From Phaeovulum vinaykumarii (GTDB taxonomy: Bacteria; Pseudomonadota; Alphaproteobacteria; Rhodobacterales; Rhodobacteraceae), in NCBI RefSeq assembly GCF_900156695.1, contig NZ_FTOM01000001.1, forward strand, positions 248,001 through 312,000: 64,000 nucleotides of DNA, read 5' to 3'. A program made the position numbers and the translations under genes. The notes under the pieces are model-generated. The model saw only the letters and a program-made list of their open reading frames with translations, was not told the DNA's origin and searched no databases. Shown here in pieces: positions 57,061 to 64,000 of the stretch (positions within the stretch are counted from its first letter, which is position 1; each line of letters starts with the position of its first letter).

Positions 57061-57393
57061 TCAGATCGAGAACGAGGTGCCGCAGCCGCAGGAGGCGGTG
57101 GCATTGGGGTTCTCGATCACGAACCGCGCGCCGATCAGCGCCTCGGACCAGTCGATGGTGGCATTCGACAGGAAGGGCAGCGAGACCGGGTCGATCAGCA
57201 CCTTCTGGCCCGCGCCTTCCAGAACCAGATCATCCTCGGCGGGCTCGTCGAGCTTGATGTCATATTGAAAGCCCGAGCAGCCGCCCCCCGACACCGCCAC
57301 GCGCAGGGCTTGCGGCGCCTCGGCGCTGGCGTTGATCTGGGCAAGGCGGGCAAAGGCGCGTTCGGTCACCTTGGGAGGAAGGGTCAGTTCCAT
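57061..57393 (-). CDS. erpA: A-type Fe-S carrier (ErpA/IscA family)
   Basis: A 110-residue HesB/IscA-fold carrier. The three conserved cysteines are Cys39 (GGGCSGFQY) and Cys102 and Cys104 (SCGCGTSF). AGGAG lies six bases before the ATG. The ErpA name follows the short form and the FSI-like ending; IscA or SufA cannot be excluded. It is divergent from dgt. Confidence 0.88.
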   Translation of the reverse strand: MELTLPPKVTERAFARLAQINASAEAPQALRVAVSGGGCSGFQYDIKLDEPAEDDLVLEGAGQKVLIDPVSLPFLSNATIDWSEALIGARFVIENPNATASCGCGTSFSI

Positions 57394-57454
57394 TGTCGCG
57401 CTCCTGTTTTCTCCGCGTCGCGGAAACGATATAGGGAGAAGGACACCCCCGGCA

Positions 57455-58663
57455 ATGGCCGGTCCCCTTTCCGACCCGCGCGCCTGCACGCCCGAGGCCC
57501 AGATGCTGAAACCCTACGCTTGCCAGCCCGACCAGAGCCGCGGCCGGCTCTTTACCGAGAGCATGTCCACCTTTCGCTCGCCCTTCCAGCGCGACCGCGA
57601 CCGGATCATCCATTCGTCGGCCTTCCGCCGGCTCAAGCACAAGACGCAGGTCTTCGTCGAGCACGAGGGCGATTATTACCGCACCCGGCTGACCCACACG
57701 ATCGAGGTGGCGCAGGTCGCGCGCACCATCGCCGGCACGCTGGGGTTGAACACCGACCTCGCCGAGGCCGTGGCGCTGGCGCATGATCTGGGCCATCCGC
57801 CCTTCGGCCACACCGGCGAGGATGCGCTGGCCGAGCTGATGGCGCCTTTCGGGGGCTTCGATCACAACGCCCAGGCGCTGCGCATCGTCACCCGGCTGGA
57901 ACGTCATTATGCCGATTTCGACGGGCTGAACCTGACCTGGGAGACACTCGAGGGCATCGCCAAGCACAACGGCCCCGTGCCCGAGCCCTGGTCCTATGCG
58001 CTGGCCGAGGTCAATGCGATGTGGGATCTGGAGCTGGCCACCAATGCCAGCGCCGAGGCTCAGGTGGCGGCCGTGGCCGATGACGTGGCCTATAACCACC
58101 ACGACCTGCATGACGGGCTGCGCGCGGGCCTCTTCACCGAGGACGATCTGTGCGAATTGCCGGTGCTGGGCGAGTGTTTCGCCGAGGTGGACCGGCGCCA
58201 CCCGGGCCTTGACCCGATGCGGCGGCGCCACGAGGCGCTGCGGCGCGTCTTCGGCGTGATGGTCGAGGACGTGATCTCGGTGGCGCAGGGGCGGCTGACC
58301 AGCCTCAACCCCGCCTCGGTGGACGACATCCGCCACATGGACGGGCCGATCATCCGCTTCTCGAAGCCGCTCTATCAGAACCTCAAGGCGATCAAGCGGT
58401 TCCTCTTCGTGCGGATGTATCGCGCGCCCTCGGTGGTCGAGGTGCGCAAGCGCGTCACCGGCATGATCAACGACCTCTTCCCCCATTTCATGGACGACCC
58501 CGCGCGCCTGCCCCAGGAATGGCAGGCCGATGTGGCCGCCGCGCGCGACCAGACCGAACTGGCGCGGGTGGTTCTGGATTACGTGGCCGGCATGACCGAC
58601 CGCTTCGCCATTCAGGAACACGCCCGCCTCTTCGGGCCGTCGGAGTTGACCGACCAGACCTGA
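57455..58663 (+). CDS. dgt: dGTP triphosphohydrolase-like protein
   Basis: A 402-residue HD-domain enzyme of the dGTPase family (type 2, short form). FRRLKHKTQVFVEHEGDYYR begins the core, LTHTIEVAQVART gives the H of the HD motif, and AHDLGHPPFGHTGEDAL the HD pair. It hydrolyses dNTP to nucleoside and triphosphate in related bacteria. The ATG at 57455 has GGAGAAGG upstream at long distance; an ATG at 57503 would remove 16 residues and cannot be excluded. It is divergent from erpA. Confidence 0.93.
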   Translation: MAGPLSDPRACTPEAQMLKPYACQPDQSRGRLFTESMSTFRSPFQRDRDRIIHSSAFRRLKHKTQVFVEHEGDYYRTRLTHTIEVAQVARTIAGTLGLNTDLAEAVALAHDLGHPPFGHTGEDALAELMAPFGGFDHNAQALRIVTRLERHYADFDGLNLTWETLEGIAKHNGPVPEPWSYALAEVNAMWDLELATNASAEAQVAAVADDVAYNHHDLHDGLRAGLFTEDDLCELPVLGECFAEVDRRHPGLDPMRRRHEALRRVFGVMVEDVISVAQGRLTSLNPASVDDIRHMDGPIIRFSKPLYQNLKAIKRFLFVRMYRAPSVVEVRKRVTGMINDLFPHFMDDPARLPQEWQADVAAARDQTELARVVLDYVAGMTDRFAIQEHARLFGPSELTDQT

Positions 58664-58733
58664 CGCACGCCGCCGGGGGCGCCCCTCCCATGACCCCATT
58701 GCCCCGCACCCGGCCTTCGGATAAAGGGCGCGC

Positions 58734-60329
58734 ATGACCAATCGCGCGCCCCTCCCCCCCGAAATCGCCCGCCGGCGGACCTTTGCGATCATCTCGCACC
58801 CCGACGCCGGCAAGACCACGCTGACCGAAAAGTTCCTGCTGTTCGGCGGCGCGATCCAGATGGCCGGCCAGGTCCGCGCCAAGGGCGAGGCGCGGCGCAC
58901 GCGTTCGGACTTCATGAAGCTGGAACAGGACCGCGGCATCTCGGTTTCGGCCTCGGCGATGAGCTTCGATTTCCGCGACTACCGCTTCAACCTGGTCGAC
59001 ACCCCCGGCCACAGCGACTTCTCGGAAGACACCTACCGCACGCTGACCGCCGTTGACGCCGCGATCATGGTCATCGACGGCGCCAAGGGGGTGGAAAGCC
59101 AGACGCGCAAGTTGTTCGAGGTCTGCCGGCTGCGCGATCTGCCGATCCTGACCTTCTGCAACAAGATGGACCGCGAGAGCCGCGACACCTTCGAGATCAT
59201 CGACGAGATCCAGGAGAACCTGGCCATCGACGTGGCGCCGGCAAGCTGGCCGATCGGGATGGGGCGCGACTTCCTGGGCTGTTATGACATCCTGCATGAC
59301 CGGCTGGAACTGATGGACCGGGCCGACCGCAACCGCGTGGCCGAGTCGATCAAGATCGAGGGGCTGGACGACCCCAAGCTGGCCGAGCATATCCCCGAGG
59401 CCCAGCTGGCGCAGCTGCGCGAGGAGCTGGAGATGGCGCGCGCGCTGCTGCCGCGCTTTGACCGGCAAAGCTTTCTCGAGGGGCATCTGACCCCGATCTG
59501 GTTCGGCTCGGCGATCAATTCCTTTGGCGTCAAGGAGTTGATGGACGGGATCGGCGAATTCGGCCCCCCGCCCCAGATCCAGAAATCCGCCGAACGCGAG
59601 GTCTGCCCCGAAGAGCGCAAGGTCGCGGGCTTCGTCTTCAAGGTGCAGGCCAACATGGACCCCAAGCACCGCGACCGCGTGGCCTTCGTGCGCATGGCCT
59701 CGGGGCATTTCACCCGCGGCATGAAGCTGACCCATGTGCGCAGCAAGAAGCCGATGGCGGTGTCGAACCCGGTGCTGTTCCTGGCCGCCGACCGCGAACT
59801 GGCCGAAGAGGCCTGGGCCGGCGACATCATCGGCATTCCCAACCACGGGCAATTGCGCATCGGCGACGCGCTGACCGAGGGCGAGGCGCTGCGCTTCACC
59901 GGCATCCCGTCCTTTGCGCCGGAACTGTTGCAATCGGTGCGCTCGACCGACCCGATGAAGGGCAAGCACCTGGAAAAGGCGCTGATGCAATTCGCCGAGG
60001 AAGGCGCGGCCAAGGTGTTCAAGCCGGCGATCGGCTCGGGCTTCATCGTGGGCGTTGTCGGCGCGCTGCAATTCGACGTGCTGGCCAGCCGCATCGAGAT
60101 CGAATACGGCATCCCGGTGCGCTTCGAGCCGTCGCAATTCACCTCGGCGCGCTGGGTGCAGGGCGCGCGCGAGGTGGTCGAAAAGCTGGTCAACGCCAAC
60201 AAGCAGCATATCGCACATGACCATGACGGCGACGTGGTGTTCCTGACGCGGCTGCAATGGGACATCGACCGCGTGGTGCGCGACTACGAGGGCGTGACCC
60301 TCTCGGCGACCAAGGAAATGATGCAATAA
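58734..60329 (+). CDS. prfC: Peptide chain release factor 3
   Basis: A 531-residue translation GTPase that recycles RF1/RF2. G1 is SHPDAGKTT (21-29), G3 DTPGHSDF, and NKMD the G4. The long domain II/III region ends with VFLTRLQWDIDRVV and the tail ESALEKEMMQ-like segment LSATKEMMQ. It is divergent by eight bases from the convergent OmpA/MotB-like gene. Confidence 0.96.
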   Translation: MTNRAPLPPEIARRRTFAIISHPDAGKTTLTEKFLLFGGAIQMAGQVRAKGEARRTRSDFMKLEQDRGISVSASAMSFDFRDYRFNLVDTPGHSDFSEDTYRTLTAVDAAIMVIDGAKGVESQTRKLFEVCRLRDLPILTFCNKMDRESRDTFEIIDEIQENLAIDVAPASWPIGMGRDFLGCYDILHDRLELMDRADRNRVAESIKIEGLDDPKLAEHIPEAQLAQLREELEMARALLPRFDRQSFLEGHLTPIWFGSAINSFGVKELMDGIGEFGPPPQIQKSAEREVCPEERKVAGFVFKVQANMDPKHRDRVAFVRMASGHFTRGMKLTHVRSKKPMAVSNPVLFLAADRELAEEAWAGDIIGIPNHGQLRIGDALTEGEALRFTGIPSFAPELLQSVRSTDPMKGKHLEKALMQFAEEGAAKVFKPAIGSGFIVGVVGALQFDVLASRIEIEYGIPVRFEPSQFTSARWVQGAREVVEKLVNANKQHIAHDHDGDVVFLTRLQWDIDRVVRDYEGVTLSATKEMMQ

Positions 60330-60337
60330 GCGCGCGC

Positions 60338-61666
60338 TCAGCGTTCGGTCAGCTTCAGCTCGATCCGGCGGTTCTGCGCGCGCGCGGTCGCCGAATTGCC
60401 TGGCGCCACGGGCCGGTATTCGCCAAACCCCGCCGCCGCCAGCCGTTCGGGCGCAAAGCCCAGATCATTGGTCATGTAGCGCACCACCGACAGCGCGCGG
60501 GCCTGCGACAATTGCCAATTGTCGCGGAACTCGCCCTCGCCCGACAGCGGCTGGTTGTCGGTATGCCCGTCCACGCGGATGATCCAGTCGATCTCGGGCG
60601 GGATCTCGGCGGACAGATCCTTCAGCATCGCCGTCACCCGCCCGATCTCGGCGCGGCCTTCGTCGGACAGATCGGCCGAACCGGGCGGGAACAGCACCTC
60701 CGAGGACAGGACGAAGCGGTCGCCCACCACCTTGACCCCCGCGCGCCCGGCCAGAAGCTCTGACATCCGCCCGAAGAATTCCGAGCGGTAGCGCGCCAGA
60801 TCGCGGGCCTCGGCGGCCAGGCGTGCGGCCTCGGCGGCTTCGAGATCGGCGCGCTTGCGCTCTTCGGCGGCCACCCGCGCCAGCGCCGCGTTGAGCCGGC
60901 TGCCCAGCGCGTCGATCTGCACGCGGGCCTCGCGGTCGCGCGCCTCCGAGGCATCGAGCGCCTCCTGAAGGGCGGCCATCTGCCCGCGAAGCGCCGCGAT
61001 CTGCTCGTTCAGAAGCGCCAGCTTCTTCTGCCCCTCGGCCGAGACCTCGCGTTCGCGCGCCAGCGCGTCCTCGGCCACGGCGCGCAGGGCGGCAACGCGC
61101 TCGGCCTCCGACAGCGCGGCACTTTCGCGGGTTTCCAGATCGCGCTTGGCGGCCTCGGCGGCGGCCAGCAGGGTCAGCGTCTCCTCGGCCTTGCGCCGGC
61201 TTTCGTCCAACGCGGTGCGCGCGGCCAGCTCGGCCTCGCGCGTGGTGTCAAGATCGGCCTCCAGATCCGCGATCTGGCCGCGGGCCGCTGACAGATCCTC
61301 CGACAGCCCCGCCGCCCGGTCCCGTTCAGCCGCCAGATCCGCCGTCAGCCCCCCGATCCGGTCCTTCGCCGCCCCCAGATCGGCCGACAGCGTCGCCACC
61401 AGCGTCTGCGAGGCCGACAGCCGATCGGCCAGATCGCCCGCGCGCGCCTTTTCCAGCGACAGCGCATTGCCCAGTTCGGACAGCCGCGCCGACAGCGCAT
61501 CCAGCTCGCTGCCCTGCGTGGTGATCGTGTCGCGCAGCATGGATTGCACCAGCATGAAGATCGACAGCACGAACATCAGCACCAACAGCAGCGCGGTCAT
61601 CGCATCGACGAAGCCGGGCCAGATCGTGGCCGAGAACCGTTCGGTCGAGCGCCGCGCCAGCCGCAT
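60338..61666 (-). CDS. MotB/OmpA-like protein with long coiled coil
   Basis: A 442-residue inner-membrane protein. One membrane segment (about 17-43, FVDAMTALLLVLMFVLSIFM) carries a MotB-like Asp near its start (WPGFVDAMTALLL). A coiled coil of ~230 residues (about 50-285) follows, then a C-terminal OmpA peptidoglycan-binding domain (RFVLSSEVLFPPGSADLSDEGR; VDGHTDNQPLSGEGEFRDNW; FGEYRPVAPG). It pairs with the TolQ/MotA-like gene whose stop is 3 bases upstream. Together they look like a stator-type motor unit rather than TolR/ExbD (which lack the long coil and OmpA domain). Confidence 0.85.
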   Translation of the reverse strand: MRLARRSTERFSATIWPGFVDAMTALLLVLMFVLSIFMLVQSMLRDTITTQGSELDALSARLSELGNALSLEKARAGDLADRLSASQTLVATLSADLGAAKDRIGGLTADLAAERDRAAGLSEDLSAARGQIADLEADLDTTREAELAARTALDESRRKAEETLTLLAAAEAAKRDLETRESAALSEAERVAALRAVAEDALAREREVSAEGQKKLALLNEQIAALRGQMAALQEALDASEARDREARVQIDALGSRLNAALARVAAEERKRADLEAAEAARLAAEARDLARYRSEFFGRMSELLAGRAGVKVVGDRFVLSSEVLFPPGSADLSDEGRAEIGRVTAMLKDLSAEIPPEIDWIIRVDGHTDNQPLSGEGEFRDNWQLSQARALSVVRYMTNDLGFAPERLAAAGFGEYRPVAPGNSATARAQNRRIELKLTER

Positions 61667-61669
61667 GGA

Positions 61670-62848
61670 TCACCCCTCGCGCGAGGCGGACGAACGCGCC
61701 AGGATCGCCCGTGTCAACGCCGCGAAATCATTGCGCAATTCGGCCATGCTTTCCTGGCGCCCGGCGGCGATTTCCTCGAGCAGGCGGGCCAGCTGCACGT
61801 CGATCGAGCGGATGCGCATGCGCAGTTCGGCGTCTTCGCCGAGGCCCGCCCCGCGCGCCTCGATCACGCGGGCCAGATGCTCCATCGCCTGCGCGCCCTC
61901 GCTCTCGGTGCCGGCCTGCGACTCGACGCGGGCGCGCAGATCGACCACCGCGCCCGACAGCTCCTGCATGTGCCAGGCCAGATCCACCAGCACGCGGCGC
62001 GTGGCCTCGCTCTGGGCCAGGATCTCGTCGGCCAGCGCCGCCATCACCCCCGCCTCGGGCGTCTCGGCCTCGATGCCGGCGACGCCCAGGCGGGTATTGG
62101 CCGACACCCATTCCTCAAGCTCGCGGTAAAAGCGGTTTTGCCCATGCGAGGCGAAGAGATCGAGAAGCCCCACCACGAGCGAGCCCGCAAGCCCCAGCAG
62201 CGACGAGGAAAACGCCGTGCCCATGCCGCCCAGCTGGCTTTCGAGCCCGCCCATCAGCTTGCCGAAGACCTCGACCCCGGTCTCGCCCTCGGCCGGGGCC
62301 AGCGCGCGGATCGTGTCGACCACCGCCGGCACGGTCGTGGCCAACCCGTAGAAGGTGCCCAGCAGCCCCAGAAAGATCAGAAGGCCGGACAGATAGCGGG
62401 TGATGTCGCGGGCCTCGTCGATGCGGGTGGCCACCGATTCGAGGATCGAGCGCGCCGAGCCCGAGGACAGCCCGAAGCCCAGCCGCTGCCCGCGCAGAAG
62501 CGCCGCCAGGGGCGCCAGCAGGCGCGGGGCGCGCCGCCGGCCCGCGCCCGCGCCCTCGGTGCCTGCGCCTTGGGTGCCGACATAGCTCTCGATCCAGCTG
62601 ACCGAGACGACCAGTTGCACCACCTGCCAGAAGCACGCCAGCACCCCCAGCACGAAGACGCCCAGGATCAGCCCGTTGAGCCAGGGATTGGACAGGAAGA
62701 TGGAATAGATCCGGCCATAGGCAAAATGACCGCCCGCCGCCACCAGGCCCAGCACGATCAGCATCAGCAGCACCTGCCGGACGGGTTGGGAAAACCGCGT
62801 CTCGACATGCCGTTGAGGCGCTGCTGCCGCGCCTTCGGGATTGCTCAT
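61670..62848 (-). CDS. MotA/TolQ/ExbB proton-channel family protein
   Basis: A 392-residue inner-membrane protein. Four membrane segments are predicted at about 24-44, 57-82, 150-172 and 208-234, with the typical IFLGLLGTFYGLA at the third and FSSSLLGLAGSLVVG at the fourth. The N-terminal segment and long C-terminal cytoplasmic helix distinguish it from short ExbB. The next gene, 3 bases on, encodes a MotB/OmpA-like partner. The start at 62848 gives a normal N-terminus. Confidence 0.86.
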   Translation of the reverse strand: MSNPEGAAAAPQRHVETRFSQPVRQVLLMLIVLGLVAAGGHFAYGRIYSIFLSNPWLNGLILGVFVLGVLACFWQVVQLVVSVSWIESYVGTQGAGTEGAGAGRRRAPRLLAPLAALLRGQRLGFGLSSGSARSILESVATRIDEARDITRYLSGLLIFLGLLGTFYGLATTVPAVVDTIRALAPAEGETGVEVFGKLMGGLESQLGGMGTAFSSSLLGLAGSLVVGLLDLFASHGQNRFYRELEEWVSANTRLGVAGIEAETPEAGVMAALADEILAQSEATRRVLVDLAWHMQELSGAVVDLRARVESQAGTESEGAQAMEHLARVIEARGAGLGEDAELRMRIRSIDVQLARLLEEIAAGRQESMAELRNDFAALTRAILARSSASREG

Positions 62849-63185
62849 GCCTGCCCCCTTCGCCACCGACGGGCCCCCCTGCGCGGCCCGCGGCACCTTT
62901 CGGTCCCGTGTTTGCGCGGGGTGTTTGCTCGGGGGCCTGCCCCCCGTTTCGCCGCCGACGTTCCCCGCCGGCAGCCCTGATCCGACGCGCGAAGGATAGG
63001 CGTGCGGCGGAATGCTGCCAAGGGGCAACCTCGTGTCGCATTTCCCCCGCTGGCCCTTTCCGGATGCCGACGTTAAGGTGCGCGCGCGCCGGCCCGAGGG
63101 CCGGTCGCATCCGCCTTCGTGCGCGCGGGCCCCGCCGGGGTTCGGGCGTCGCCGGGGGCGAGGGGCGATCAAGGACGGGGGACCG
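62849..63185. other. 337-bp divergent intergenic region
   Basis: No gene is seen. It separates the divergent MotA-like and DUF2125 genes and so should hold both promoters. A CCGGCCC-GA-GGGCCGG inverted repeat (63089-63104) lies near the DUF2125 side. No clear consensus promoter could be picked. Confidence 0.5.
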
Positions 63186-64000
63186 ATGGGACGTCTGATT
63201 TGGATCTTGCTGGGGCTGGCCTTGTGCTGGGACGGGGTATGGTTTGCGGCCACGGGGGCGGCACGTTCGGCCGTCCAGGCCGAGATCGACACCACCCCGC
63301 AGGTCACGGTTGCCGAGATCACCCGCACCGGCTTTCCGCTGAGCTTCGGGCTGCGTGCGCGCGACATCACCGTGACCAGCCGCGGGGGCGCGGTGGAATG
63401 GGCGGCCCCGCAGATCGTGCTGCGCGCGCCCGGCATCGCCCCGCATCAGCCGCGGCTGAAGGGCTATCCCGGCCAGACGCTGCGCCTGGGCGAGCAGACC
63501 TATCGGCTGGACTTCGCGGCCATGACCGGGGGCGCGGATGTGGCGCTGTCGGCGGCGATGACGCTGCAAGCGGCCGATCTGCGGCTGGATGCGCCGCAGC
63601 TGGTGCCCCAGGACATGCCCGGCGGCCCCGCCGCGGTGTCGGCCGATGCGGTCGCGCTGGAGGTGACGCAGGCCGCGCCCGGCATGGTCGAGATCAAGGG
63701 CGGGATCGACGCGCTGGCGCTGCCCGAGACGCTGGCGGCCGAGCTGCGCGCCCGCGCCGAAAGCCTGCCGGCGCCTGGCCTGCCCGAGGTGATCGAGCGC
63801 ATCGGCCTGCGCCTGCGCGCCACGCTCGACGCGCCGCTGGACCGCGCCGCGCTCGATGCCGCCCCGAAGCTCACCGCGCTCGACATCGACGAGATCGGCC
63901 TGCGCTGGGGCGCGCTGGCGCTGGCGGCACAGGGCCGTCTGGACATCGACGCCCAGGGCCGCCCCGAGGGCCGCGTGACGCTGCGCACCACGCGCTGGCG
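63186..64000 (+). CDS. DUF2125 family protein; 3' end outside window
   Basis: The first 271 codons of a protein that runs past the window edge with no stop. The N-terminal segment LIWILLGLALCWDGVWFAAT is a membrane anchor or signal. What follows, e.g. VAEITRTGFPLSFGLRARDI and TVTSRGGAVEWAAPQIVLRA, is the DUF2125 (AsmA-like, beta-rich) pattern of alphaproteobacteria. Function unknown; probably a periplasmic envelope protein. Confidence 0.85.
   Translation, partial: MGRLIWILLGLALCWDGVWFAATGAARSAVQAEIDTTPQVTVAEITRTGFPLSFGLRARDITVTSRGGAVEWAAPQIVLRAPGIAPHQPRLKGYPGQTLRLGEQTYRLDFAAMTGGADVALSAAMTLQAADLRLDAPQLVPQDMPGGPAAVSADAVALEVTQAAPGMVEIKGGIDALALPETLAAELRARAESLPAPGLPEVIERIGLRLRATLDAPLDRAALDAAPKLTALDIDEIGLRWGALALAAQGRLDIDAQGRPEGRVTLRTTRW

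Noticed and set aside
60338-62848. A Zorya defence system
   Set aside because: Only MotA/MotB-like genes are present; no helicase, nuclease or other defence partner is found on either side.

Overview
This is a 64-kb piece of a high-GC (clearly above 60 percent by eye) alphaproteobacterial chromosome, almost certainly Rhodobacteraceae (Rhodobacterales). The grounds are a full proton-pumping complex I operon interleaved with small accessory genes in the Rhodobacter/Paracoccus style, a CcmI-type cytochrome c maturation protein, a heterotetrameric sarcosine oxidase, a plant/alpha-type glutamate-cysteine ligase, a Hint_2-type protein, DUF1289 and DUF2125 proteins, and a GC-rich intergenic hairpin element after a short AT tract. 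Almost everything looks like core chromosome. I saw no transposase, integrase, phage gene, CRISPR array, rRNA or tRNA. Identifications come from reading translated proteins and motifs by eye; no database search was possible.

Layout, left to right. 1-4.4 kb: the 3' end of a 2-oxoacid dehydrogenase E2 gene (probably pdhC), a Hint-domain protein on the opposite strand, an SDR enzyme with an altered active site, and an ABC-transporter ATPase of iron(III)/spermidine type with no permease beside it. 4.4-6.8 kb: overlapping minus-strand genes ccmI-ruvX-DUF1289. 7.0-12.2 kb: soxBDAG, the sarcosine oxidase operon, closed by a hairpin terminator that also serves the convergent next unit. 12.35-34.6 kb: one long minus-strand unit reading nuoA-B-C-D-E-(membrane protein)-nuoF-(DUF5333-like lipoprotein)-(secreted protein)-(two lipoproteins)-nuoG-(lipoprotein)-nuoH-nuoI-(Cys-less carboxymuconolactone decarboxylase relative)-nuoJ-K-L-M-N-birA-coaX-rnj. 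It thus carries all 14 complex I subunits and ends in biotin ligase, type III pantothenate kinase and RNase J. A 1.09-kb stretch with no convincing gene interrupts it upstream of nuoF.

35.4-50.8 kb: gshA, a small membrane protein and rsmE on the minus strand, then on the plus strand ubiA, a large OmpA-like protein with a repetitive acidic tail, a small membrane/coiled-coil protein, an S49 peptidase, a 53-residue zinc-ribbon membrane protein, a Ca/Na antiporter and a pteridine-reductase-like SDR. After a strikingly AT-rich 180-bp island come uvrC, a KamA-family radical SAM enzyme, pgsA, moaD and moaE. 50.9-64 kb: a DAO-type FAD oxidoreductase divergent from mnmD (together resembling the two halves of MnmC), a DMT permease, rnd, a lipoprotein, sufE, xth, an ErpA/IscA-type protein, dgt, prfC, a MotA/MotB-like envelope motor pair, and the start of a DUF2125 gene that runs off the end.

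The genes mostly serve respiration and its cofactors: complex I, ubiquinone (ubiA), cytochrome c maturation (ccmI), Fe-S assembly (sufE, erpA-like), CoA (coaX), biotin attachment (birA), molybdopterin synthase (moaD/E). The rest cover RNA and DNA maintenance (rnj, rnd, rsmE, mnmD, uvrC, xth, dgt, ruvX). Items most worth a second look are the AT-rich island with DnaA-box-like 9-mers before uvrC, the accessory genes and unexplained 1.09-kb gap inside the nuo operon, the possible split MnmC, the SDR and Hint proteins with replaced catalytic residues, and the small GC-rich and AT-containing elements between operons.
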